From NCBI RefSeq assembly GCF_020740835.1, contig NZ_JAINFC010000005.1, positions 1 to 45,036 on the forward strand: 45,036 nt of DNA, written 5' to 3'. The position numbers and the translations under genes were made by a program. The stretch comes from Streptomyces sp. UNOC14_S4 (GTDB lineage Bacteria > Actinomycetota > Actinomycetes > Streptomycetales > Streptomycetaceae). Positions 15,511 to 22,560 of this stretch are shown here, piece by piece; the stretch's first letter is position 1, and every line of letters begins with the position of its first letter. The notes under the pieces were generated by a model, which was given only the letters and a program-made list of their open reading frames with translations, had not been told where the DNA came from and did no database searches.

Positions 15511-16655
15511 CACCCCCCGAGACGGACTTCGCCCCTGTGCGGTACTCACCCGGTGTCGCCCCTCCGGAACCGGACTTCGACCGCCACCTGCGGCAGGTCA
15601 TCGACGTCATCGAGAACTTCGAAAAGGGCTCCGTGGAGGGCGAGGGCGAGAACCGCGCCGTCCGCTTCGCCCACGCGAAGGCGTACGGGCTGGTGCGCGG
15701 CACGTTCGAGATCCTCGACGGCGTCCCGCCCGAGTACGCCCAGGGCGTCTACGCAAAGCCCGGGACGCACGACGCGCTGGTCCGCTACTCCAACGGGCTG
15801 TCCCACCTGGGTGCCGACCGGATGCTCGGCAACGTCGTGGGCATGGCCACCAAGGTGTTCGGGGTGGACTCCACCACCACGCTGCCGGACGAGGCCGCGA
15901 GCCGCACCATGGACTTCAACATGATCAACGGGCCCGTCTTCTTCTGCAACACCGCGGCCCACTACACCTTCCTGGCGAAGCTCTTCATCGACCTGCCGAA
16001 GTACCGGCTCGACGGCCGCCGGGGCAACCATCGGATGTACTACGACTGGGTGACCGGGTACGGCACGCTGCCACCGGAGGAGTGGGCCTGGGACGAGCTC
16101 GGCGCGATGCTGCGGCTGGGCGCGCGGGCCCGCTGGCAGAATCTGCTGCTCAGCTCCTTCTTCTCCATGGGCGCGGTGCGCCACGGCGACTACATCGCCA
16201 AGCTGCGCATCCGCCCCACGGACGCGTCGGCGGCCGGTGTGCGGGCCCGTGACCTCGACCCGACGGGCCGGGACGAGGTCTTCCGGCCCGCCCTGGCCGA
16301 CGAGCTCGCCCGGTCGGAGCACGAGTTCGACTTCCAGGTGCAGCTGTGCGCGTCCCTGGAGACCATGCCCGTCGACGACCTCACCGTCGAATGGGAGGAG
16401 CACGAGTCCCCGTTCGTGACGGTGGCCAGGCTTCGTTTCCCCCGCCAGGACATCGGCGGCGAGGACAACCTCGCCGCCGCCGACGCGCTCTCGTTCACGC
16501 CGTGGCGCTGCCCGCCGGAGCACGTACCCATCGGCGCGATCCAGACCGTCCGCAAAGAGGTGTACCGGCACTCGTCCGTCCTGCGCCACGAGCTGAACGG
16601 CCAGCACCGCGCCGAGCCGGCCTCGGCGGCCGACGTGCTTCCCGACCGGTCCTGA
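15507..16655 (+). CDS. catalase-superfamily heme protein
   Basis: This 382-aa protein belongs to the catalase-like group that is shorter than monofunctional catalases (about 480 aa or more). The N-terminal RHLRQVIDVIENFEKGS and RAVRFAHAKAYGLVRG replace the canonical RIPERVVHARG-type region; VRYSNGLSHLG, MDFNMINGPVFFCNT and the C-terminal QTVRKEVYRHSSVLRHELN follow the catalase core. The Tyr in KEVYRHSS is the likely axial heme ligand by position, but this is inferred. Related proteins include minimal catalases and fatty-acid-hydroperoxide-metabolising allene oxide synthase-like enzymes. The GTG start overlaps the peroxidase stop, so both are probably made together; a lipid hydroperoxide or peroxide-driven oxidation is a fair guess. 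Confidence 0.82.
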   Translation: MTPPETDFAPVRYSPGVAPPEPDFDRHLRQVIDVIENFEKGSVEGEGENRAVRFAHAKAYGLVRGTFEILDGVPPEYAQGVYAKPGTHDALVRYSNGLSHLGADRMLGNVVGMATKVFGVDSTTTLPDEAASRTMDFNMINGPVFFCNTAAHYTFLAKLFIDLPKYRLDGRRGNHRMYYDWVTGYGTLPPEEWAWDELGAMLRLGARARWQNLLLSSFFSMGAVRHGDYIAKLRIRPTDASAAGVRARDLDPTGRDEVFRPALADELARSEHEFDFQVQLCASLETMPVDDLTVEWEEHESPFVTVARLRFPRQDIGGEDNLAAADALSFTPWRCPPEHVPIGAIQTVRKEVYRHSSVLRHELNGQHRAEPASAADVLPDRS

Positions 16656-16700
16656 CGTCTCCTGTCGAACCCTGCCGAACCCTATTGAAAGGGAAACCAG

Positions 16701-17258
16701 ATGTACGACTTCGACCCGTCGACCTATCGGCCGATCTCCCCGGACGTACCGGTCGAGGAGATCGCCAAGCACTTCCAGAGCCCCCGCCCGCAGACCGACG
16801 GTGTCGGTCTGCGGGCGGTGAACCGGTCCGAGTTCACCCTGATCGCACCGGTCATCCAGCCGACCGGGCCTGCCATTTTCCTGGAGCGCGCCGAGAAGGC
16901 GTGCATCGAGGCGCCCTACTGGGAGAGCCGCCTCGGGACGGTCCACGACCTGCGTGTCGCGCTCGTCGACGATGGCCGGCAGATCCTGTTCTGTGCGACC
17001 TACAGCGACGAGTTCAAGCCCTACGTCGTGGACGTCATCCGCTTCGCCACCCCCTGGATCGACTACATGTTCACCGACGTCGCCGTCGGCTACCCGGGCC
17101 TGGCCTCCGACGACGCGATCCCCTACATCGCGAAGTACCAGGTGCAGGCCAACGTCTGGTACGGCGGCCCGAACCCGGAGGCCAGCCCCCGGGACATCGC
17201 CAAGAGCCTGACGGTGGCCGCCGCGTTCGAGAACCTGCTGGACGCCGCCCAGGGCTGA
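16701..17258 (+). CDS. unrecognised 185-aa protein, possible ferredoxin-like alpha/beta barrel
   Basis: I do not recognise a named family. The ATG at 16701 follows GAAAGGG, 45 bp after the catalase-like gene and in the same direction. The segment from LRVALVDDGRQILFCATY to VVDVIRF and WIDYMFTDV alternates strand and helix in the way of ferredoxin-like folds, as found in DyP-type proteins and dimeric alpha+beta barrels; VWYGGPNPEASP precedes the last helix. It has no signal peptide and no obvious heme or metal ligand motif. Being the last gene of the peroxidase/catalase-like operon, it may be a partner protein or a degenerate DyP-like ligand-binding domain. The terminator at 17256-17311 begins at its stop codon. 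Confidence 0.75.
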   Translation: MYDFDPSTYRPISPDVPVEEIAKHFQSPRPQTDGVGLRAVNRSEFTLIAPVIQPTGPAIFLERAEKACIEAPYWESRLGTVHDLRVALVDDGRQILFCATYSDEFKPYVVDVIRFATPWIDYMFTDVAVGYPGLASDDAIPYIAKYQVQANVWYGGPNPEASPRDIAKSLTVAAAFENLLDAAQG

Positions 17259-17311
17259 CCACCCGCGTCACCGGGCCCGCCCCCGGGCTCCGGGCGGGCC
17301 CCGGGTGGTCA
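17256..17311. terminator. bidirectional terminator with both stop codons in its stem
   Basis: TGACCACCCG (17256-17265) pairs perfectly with CGGGTGGTCA (17302-17311), and GGGCCCGCCC (17273-17282) with GGGCGGGCCC (17292-17301): 20 base pairs with one 7-nt bulge and a 9-nt loop. The first three bases are the stop codon of the plus-strand gene; the last three are the stop codon of the convergent gene. Confidence 0.85.
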
Positions 17312-18151
17312 CGTGCCGGGGTAGACCCGTTCCAGGGCCTGCCAGCCGCTGTCGCGCTCGCGTTCGGCCGCCTCGGCCCGGCCGCCGCCGCGCAGCCCGA
17401 ACAGCCGCTTGGCGAGCAGGAGGTAGACCACCACCGCGAGGTTGATCGCAAGGGTGCACACCTTCAACGGGCTGACGCGCTCGGTGAGCTCGTAGATCTC
17501 GGGGATCAGCAGCACGCTCGTCGCGACGAAGGTGAGGTACTCGGCCCAGCGCGCCGCGCGCCACAGCCCGACCGCCTCCACGCCCTCCAGCAGGGCGTAC
17601 GCGGCGATCACCACCCCGATCACCCACAGCGTGCGGTCGTGGGCGGCGAACGCCTTCTGCAGATCGCCGAGCAGGCCGTGACCGCGGAGGCCGCTGGGGC
17701 CGCCGACACCGTTCTGGAGGTCGTCCACGATCCGGTAGAAGGGTCCGCGCAGCCGCTCGCGTTCGTGGGCGAAGAGGAGGACGGCGACGGCCAGCACGCC
17801 GAGCACCACGAAGTGCAGCAGCCGGTCGAGGGCGATCAGGCGCAGCACATAGCGGTCCCTCAGCGGTCGCCCGCGCAGCGGGAGTTCGATCTCCGCACGG
17901 TGCTCGGGGACCTCGCGCCCGGGCAGGTCGGGCGGCGGCAGCGGCAGCCAGGCGTCGCAGCGCAGGCAGCGGTGCCAGCGGTGTCCGTCGGGCGTCTCGC
18001 GCACCACGAGCGCGTCGTCGGGCCGGACGCGCGCGGCGTCGGTGCCGACGAGGCGGTGGCCGTGCAGCGCGCACTCCAGCAGTTCGTAGCCGATCCGGCG
18101 CCGCCGCGGCCGTACGCCCGGCGCGGGCACCAGGCCCGGGGTGTCCGCCAC
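17309..18151 (-). CDS. DUF2127-type integral membrane protein
   Basis: This 280-aa protein has four hydrophobic segments: LLHFVVLGVLAVAVLLFA, LWVIGVVIAAYALLEGVEAV, YLTFVATSVLLIPEIYEL and CTLAINLAVVVYLLLAKRL. The pattern, with EIYEL in segment three and the positively charged loop after it, is that of DUF2127 proteins. A cytoplasmic N-terminal part of about 100 residues has CALHGHRLVG and a CLRC pair in WHRCLRCDAWLP, suggesting a small zinc-binding element. I start it at the GTG at 18151 because AAGGAGG lies directly upstream; the frame is open to 18289 but those codons look non-coding. Function unknown. Its promoter region is shared with the divergent hydrolase and includes the iron box. Confidence 0.83.
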   Translation of the reverse strand: MADTPGLVPAPGVRPRRRRIGYELLECALHGHRLVGTDAARVRPDDALVVRETPDGHRWHRCLRCDAWLPLPPPDLPGREVPEHRAEIELPLRGRPLRDRYVLRLIALDRLLHFVVLGVLAVAVLLFAHERERLRGPFYRIVDDLQNGVGGPSGLRGHGLLGDLQKAFAAHDRTLWVIGVVIAAYALLEGVEAVGLWRAARWAEYLTFVATSVLLIPEIYELTERVSPLKVCTLAINLAVVVYLLLAKRLFGLRGGGRAEAAERERDSGWQALERVYPGT

Positions 18152-18311
18152 CGATGCCCTCCTTGATTCCGTCCGTGCTGGATTATGGCGATCCATACCA
18201 CAGGGGCGCACCGTCTTTGACGGCATCGCTGCGGAAAGCGGGGGTTCCCGTGGATTCCCCTTGGCTTGCCTTTGATCTTTCCGGGGCATCCGGGGTCACC
18301 GAGCCCGAGGA

Positions 18312-18335
18312 GGAAGTTAGGCTAACCTAACTTCC
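18312..18335. promoter_or_regulatory. IdeR/DmdR1-type iron box
   Basis: GGAAGTTAGG (18312-18321) and CCTAACTTCC (18326-18335) form a perfect 10-bp dyad around CTAA. Bases 18312-18330 match the actinobacterial iron-box consensus TTAGGTTAGGCTAACCTAA at 16 of 19 positions. It lies 50 bp upstream of the hydrolase start and about 160 bp from the divergent DUF2127 gene. Binding by the iron-loaded repressor would shut off transcription when iron is plentiful. Confidence 0.85.
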
Positions 18336-18384
18336 GAAGGGTCGATGATCAGCGGCGATCGCACGACGGAGAGGCGAGCAGCGC

Positions 18385-19329
18385 ATGTCCTCAACCAGCA
18401 GCACCGAAGGGCACGTTCAGGGACGTACGGAATGGGTGCCGACGCGCGACGGGCGCAGGCTGCACGCCATGGTGCTGCCGGGGCCGGGTGACGACACCGG
18501 CACCGGCACCGGATCGGACATACCGACCGTCGTCTTCGAAGCGGGCGCCGCGGCCACCCGGTCCTCCTGGGCACTGGTGCAGCCCGCCGTGGGCGCCTGG
18601 GCGCGGGCCGTCGTCTACGACCGCGCGGGGCTCGGACTCAGCCCCGCCGACCCGGCCTCCCGCACGATGCGCCGCATGGCGGACGACCTGCAGGATCTGC
18701 TCGACCACTTCGGGCCCGGTCCGTACGTCCTCGTCGGGCACAGCGCGGGCGGCCCGCTGGTACGCCTCGCCGCGGCCGGACGCCCGGACCGGATCCGCGG
18801 CCTGGTGCTGGTGGACCCGACCGACGAGGGCGCGGACCTCCTGTTCAGCCCCCTGTTCCGCCGGGCGGAGCGCGCGGTCCTCGCGGTCAGCCTCCTGCTG
18901 GCCCGGCTGCGGCTGCTCGGCGTCGTCTACGGGTCGCTGGCCAAGCCGCTGCCGGAGGACGCGCGCCGCGACGTCCTGCGGGACGGGCTGACCGTCGGAG
19001 TGGTCAGGACCCAGCGCGCCCAGGCCCGTACCTACCTCGACGAGCTCTCCGCGTTCCGCGGCACCCCGCCCGAACTGGGCGACGTCCCCGTCACGATCAT
19101 CTCCGGCGCGCTCAAGGGCGGCGGCATGAACGAGGCCACCCGCCGGACCGTCAACGCCGCCCATGCCCGTTCCGCGGCCGGGGCCGCGCACGGCAAGCAC
19201 GTGATCGCCCCCCGGTCCGGCCACTACGTGCCCGTCACCGACCCGGATCTCATAGCCGAGGAGATCCGGCTGCTCGCCTTCGAGTCCCCGGGCGGGAACG
19301 GCCGCCCGGGCGGCCCGCCCACGTCCTAG
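18385..19329 (+). CDS. alpha/beta-hydrolase, probably iron-regulated
   Basis: This 314-aa alpha/beta-hydrolase has the nucleophile elbow VGHSAGG (Ser), an oxyanion-side FEAGAAATRSSW strand, YDRAGLGLSPAD in the usual position, VLVDPTDEG after strand 6, and the catalytic His near the end in RSGHYVPVTDP. The pattern suits esterases, lactonases or thioester hydrolases. The ATG at 18385 has GGAGAGG upstream. The promoter carries a near-perfect iron box, so it is likely to be induced in iron starvation. A role in siderophore ester hydrolysis or iron release is possible but no siderophore gene is in the window. It converges with the FAD monooxygenase, their stops overlapping by four bases. Confidence 0.85.
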   Translation: MSSTSSTEGHVQGRTEWVPTRDGRRLHAMVLPGPGDDTGTGTGSDIPTVVFEAGAAATRSSWALVQPAVGAWARAVVYDRAGLGLSPADPASRTMRRMADDLQDLLDHFGPGPYVLVGHSAGGPLVRLAAAGRPDRIRGLVLVDPTDEGADLLFSPLFRRAERAVLAVSLLLARLRLLGVVYGSLAKPLPEDARRDVLRDGLTVGVVRTQRAQARTYLDELSAFRGTPPELGDVPVTIISGALKGGGMNEATRRTVNAAHARSAAGAAHGKHVIAPRSGHYVPVTDPDLIAEEIRLLAFESPGGNGRPGGPPTS

Positions 19330-20540
19330 CCATCGAGCCGGAAGGCGCCGAGCTTCCGGAAGAACTCCGCGTACGCGCTGTCCTCGTGCCTGGCGGGCAG
19401 CTCGCTCACGTCTGTCGTGGCGGCACGCTGTTCCCGCATACGGGCCCGGGAGACCAGGGCGACTTCCTGGCAGGCGGCCACGAAATCGCGCAACCGCCGC
19501 TCGTACGCGGCGAACGCGGTGCTGTGATCACCGGCCGCGTCCCGGAGCTCGCCCGCCAGGATGTACGCGGCGGCCATGGCCATGGTGGTGCCCATACCGG
19601 AGGAGGGCGAGGCACAGTACCCCGCGTCACCGAGGAGCACGACCCGGCCGCGGGACCAGGTGTCCATGTGGATCTGCGCCACCGAGTCGAGGTGGAAGTC
19701 GGGGGCGTCCCACATCTCGTTCAGCAGCCGCGGCAGTTCCCAGCCGGCATCCCGGTACGCGTGGGCCACCAGGCGCTTCTGCTCCATGGTGTCGCGGGGG
19801 AGGAACCGCGCGGGCGGCTGGTCCGACTCGATGCCGACGAAGACACGGGCCTCGGTGTTGTCCCGGACGCTCATCATCATCGCGCCCCAGACGTCGTCGC
19901 CCGGCATGTGGTGGATCACTTCCCAGTGGTCCAAGCCGAGGTGGTTGGGCACCGACCACACGCCCAGGTAGCTGCCCAGGTGCCGCAGGTGGTGCTCCTC
20001 GGGGCCGAAGACGAGCCGCCGTGTGGTGGAGTGGACGCCGTCGGCCCCGACGACCAGGTCGAAGGCGCGTTCCGTGCCACTGTCGAACACCACCCGTACC
20101 TCGTTGTCGTCCTGCTCGAGTGTGGCGATGGAGTCGTCGAAGAGGTACTCGATCCCGCTGCCGCCCGCGGTGAACAGAATCCGGGCCAGGTCGTCGCGGA
20201 GAATCTCGACGTCGGGGCTGTCGATCATTCCTCCGCTGGCGGTGTGCTCGGTGGTCCTGTACAGCTCCTTGCCGTCGCCGTCGACGAACGACATCCCGCG
20301 CAGGGCGGTGCTCTGACGGCGCAGCTCGTCCAGCACGCCCATGCGCTCGGCCACCTCCAGCGCCGGGCCCCGGACGTCGATCGCCTGCCCGCCCGGCCGC
20401 AGGCCGGCGGCCCGCTCCACCACCGTGACCTTGAATCCGTACCGGTCCAGCCAGTAGGCGAGGGTGGGGCCGCCGATGCTGGCACCGGAGATCAGGACGC
20501 TGATGTCCTTCGGGCTCTTCGCTTGCGTGAATGCGGACAC
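19326..20540 (-). CDS. FAD-dependent monooxygenase (PHBH-fold)
   Basis: This 404-aa flavoprotein has the N-terminal dinucleotide-binding motif VLISGASIGGPTLAYWL, the middle VVGADGVHSTTR (DG motif) and the C-terminal GRVVLLGDAGYCASPSSGMG (GD motif): class A flavoprotein hydroxylases. These use NAD(P)H and oxygen to hydroxylate aromatic or other activated substrates; relatives include TetX-like drug-inactivating enzymes. I start it at the GTG at 20540, with GAGGAG six bases upstream; the frame extends to 20606 without homology. It faces away from the M20 amidohydrolase across a 255-bp region with a strong dyad and repeated CCGACAG sequences, which may control both genes. Confidence 0.88.
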   Translation of the reverse strand: MSAFTQAKSPKDISVLISGASIGGPTLAYWLDRYGFKVTVVERAAGLRPGGQAIDVRGPALEVAERMGVLDELRRQSTALRGMSFVDGDGKELYRTTEHTASGGMIDSPDVEILRDDLARILFTAGGSGIEYLFDDSIATLEQDDNEVRVVFDSGTERAFDLVVGADGVHSTTRRLVFGPEEHHLRHLGSYLGVWSVPNHLGLDHWEVIHHMPGDDVWGAMMMSVRDNTEARVFVGIESDQPPARFLPRDTMEQKRLVAHAYRDAGWELPRLLNEMWDAPDFHLDSVAQIHMDTWSRGRVVLLGDAGYCASPSSGMGTTMAMAAAYILAGELRDAAGDHSTAFAAYERRLRDFVAACQEVALVSRARMREQRAATTDVSELPARHEDSAYAEFFRKLGAFRLDG

Positions 20541-20604
20541 TGCGGGCTCCTCAACGGTCTGAACGGTCTGTAGGACTTCCGTACGTCCAAGACTGTCCGA
20601 CCGC

Positions 20605-20698
20605 ACCGACAGAGCACTGACAAAGCACCAGCAGAACGCCGACAGCGCCCGGCGGGCGACCGACAGCCCCGGGTCCGGCGGCGCGGGGCTGTCGGTCG
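20605..20698. promoter_or_regulatory. 15-bp perfect dyad and repeated CCGACAG motifs in a divergent promoter region
   Basis: CGACCGACAGCCCCG (20657-20671) and CGGGGCTGTCGGTCG (20684-20698) form a perfect 15-bp inverted repeat with a 12-bp spacer. CCGACAG occurs twice more in direct orientation (20606-20612 and 20639-20645). The region lies between two divergent starts, so it is not a terminator; a multi-site operator is the simplest reading. The rest of the 255-bp gap shows no gene. Confidence 0.65.
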
Positions 20699-20795
20699 GA
20701 CCGGAACCGGCCCGGCCGACTTACGCTTTCCTCTGCCCGACGTCGCCGCCCGGACGAGACCATTGCGGCACACGTCAACGGAAAGGGGTCGTCCC

Positions 20796-22073
20796 GTGCG
20801 TACCGTGCGTACCGTCACCGAGCCCCCGGAACCCGAACTGCTGCGAGAGGCCCGGGAACTGCTGCCGGATGTCGTGGCCCTGCGGCGGCGGATCCATCGC
20901 GAGCCGGAAGTGGGCCTCCGCCTTCCCCGTACCCAGCGTGCGGTGCTCGGGGCGATCGACGGCCTGGGCATGACGGTGACCGTCGGCAGAGCGCTGAGCT
21001 CCGTCGCGGCCGTCCTGGAAGGGGCCCGTCCCGGGCGGACCCTGCTGCTGCGCGCCGACATGGACGCGCTGCCCCAGCAGGAGAACAGCGGGCTCCCCTT
21101 CGCTTCCGGCGCTCCCGGCGTCATGCACGCGTGCGGCCACGACATGCACACCGCCATGCTCGTCGGCGCGGCCCGACTGCTCGCGGCCCGCAGGCAGCGG
21201 CTGGCCGGGCGCGTGGTGTTCATGTTCCAGCCCGGGGAGGAACTCGGCGGCGGCGCCTCCCGGATGATCGAGGAAGGCGTCCTGTCGGGACCGGACGGGG
21301 CGCCGCCCGTGGCGGGTGCCTTCGCCCTCCACGTCAACACGCGCCACGAGCTGGGCACGGTCCATCTGCGCGCGGGCACGCAGTACGCCGCCGCCGACAT
21401 GCTGCGGATCACCGTGCGCGGCAGAACCGGCCATGCCGCCGCACCGCACCGGCTGCTCGACCCCGTCCCGGTGGCCTGCGAGATCGTGCAGGCCCTGCAG
21501 ACCATGATCACGCGGACCGTCGATGTCGTCGACCCCGCCGTCCTGACGATCACCACGCTCACGGCGGGGCAGGCGTTCAACGTGATTCCGGAGACCGCCG
21601 AACTGACCGGCACCTACCGCACTTTCTCGGAGACCACCCGGCGCGCCGTGCGCGAGGGCATCGCCCGCGTGGCCCACGGTGTCGCCGCCGCCCACGGTGC
21701 GACGGCGGAGGCCGAACTCCCGGAGGGCTATCCCCCGGCCCGCAACGACCCGGACTTCACCGCCCTCGTGTGCCGCGCCGTCTCCGGCGTCCTCGGCCCG
21801 TCCGCCGTCCACGAGCAGCCCGCCCCCAACATGGGGGGCGAGGACTTCGCGTACGTCCTGCAGCGCGTCCCCGGAGCGATCGCGTCCCTGGGGGCGTGTC
21901 CGGCGGGCCGGACGCCCGGGACGGTTCCCGACAACCACTCCGACCGTGTGATCCACGACGAGGAGGCGATGGCCGCGGGGATCGCGGTGCACTGCGCGGT
22001 GGCCGAGACCTTCCTCGGCGGAGGGGGTCCCGAGCCCACGGCGCCGTCGCCTCAGGACTCCGTGAATCCGTAG
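20796..22073 (+). CDS. M20-family amidohydrolase
   Basis: This 425-aa protein has the metal-binding pattern of M20D amidohydrolases (hippurate/IAA-amino acid/N-acyl-amino acid hydrolases): HREPEVGL at the start, RADMDALP, the metal-binding HACGHDMHTAMLVGAA, FQPGEE with the general-base Glu, and NMGGEDFAYV near the end. The central lid domain begins about residue 200 (LRITVRGRTGHAAAPHR). It should cleave an N-acyl amino acid in the cytoplasm; the substrate is unknown. I chose the GTG at 20796 with GAAAGGGG upstream over a TTG at 20763. The C-terminus overlaps the convergent MMPL remnant by 22 bases. It shares an upstream region with the divergent FAD monooxygenase. Confidence 0.88.
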   Translation: MRTVRTVTEPPEPELLREARELLPDVVALRRRIHREPEVGLRLPRTQRAVLGAIDGLGMTVTVGRALSSVAAVLEGARPGRTLLLRADMDALPQQENSGLPFASGAPGVMHACGHDMHTAMLVGAARLLAARRQRLAGRVVFMFQPGEELGGGASRMIEEGVLSGPDGAPPVAGAFALHVNTRHELGTVHLRAGTQYAAADMLRITVRGRTGHAAAPHRLLDPVPVACEIVQALQTMITRTVDVVDPAVLTITTLTAGQAFNVIPETAELTGTYRTFSETTRRAVREGIARVAHGVAAAHGATAEAELPEGYPPARNDPDFTALVCRAVSGVLGPSAVHEQPAPNMGGEDFAYVLQRVPGAIASLGACPAGRTPGTVPDNHSDRVIHDEEAMAAGIAVHCAVAETFLGGGGPEPTAPSPQDSVNP

Positions 22074-22560
22074 CGGGTGTGCAGGCGCGCCAGCGGTGCG
22101 GGGGCCCACCAGTTGGCGCGGCCGGCCAGGTGCATGAGGGCGGGGGCCAGCAGGATGCGGATCACGGTCACGTCGAGCAGGATGGTGACGACCATGCCGA
22201 CGCCGACGGTCTTCAGCGGGACGATCGGTGAGGACGCCTGGCCGAGGAAGACCACGACGATCAGGGCCGCGGCCGAGGTGATCAGGGGTGCGGTGCGGCG
22301 GACCGCGGCCTCGATGGCGGCGGAGTTGTCGGCCGAGGCGGCGTACTCCTCGCGGAACGCGGACAGCAGGAACACCTCGTAGTCCATGGAGAGCCCGAAG
22401 GCGATGGCGATCACCAGGATCGGCATCATGAGGTCGGTGGTGCCCACCGGGGTGAACGCGCCGACCAGGCCCTGCAGATGCCCGTCCTGGAAGATGAAGA
22501 CCATCGCGCCGAGGACCGCGGTCATGCTCAGCGCGGTCAGCAGGAGCGCCTTGAGCGGCC
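22052..22560 (-). pseudogene. MMPL/RND transporter C-terminal remnant
   Basis: Only the last roughly 170 residues of a normally 700-aa or longer MMPL exporter remain: RPLKALLLTALSMTAVLGAM, the conserved MPILVIAIAFGLSMDYEVFLLSAFREEY, a LITSAAALIVVVFLG segment, and ILLDVTVIRILLAPALM with the usual LGRANWW-like end. In full proteins this is the second membrane domain. The open frame continues upstream to 22741, but beyond about 22560 it is just the antisense of the PKS remnant, with no MMPL similarity and no promoter or start. The protein was therefore cut at about 22560, exactly where the PKS remnant begins on the other strand. Confidence 0.83.

Noticed and set aside
17256-17311. Insertion-sequence or transposon end repeat
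   Set aside because: The inverted repeat lies exactly between two convergent stop codons with no transposase nearby; a terminator explains it.
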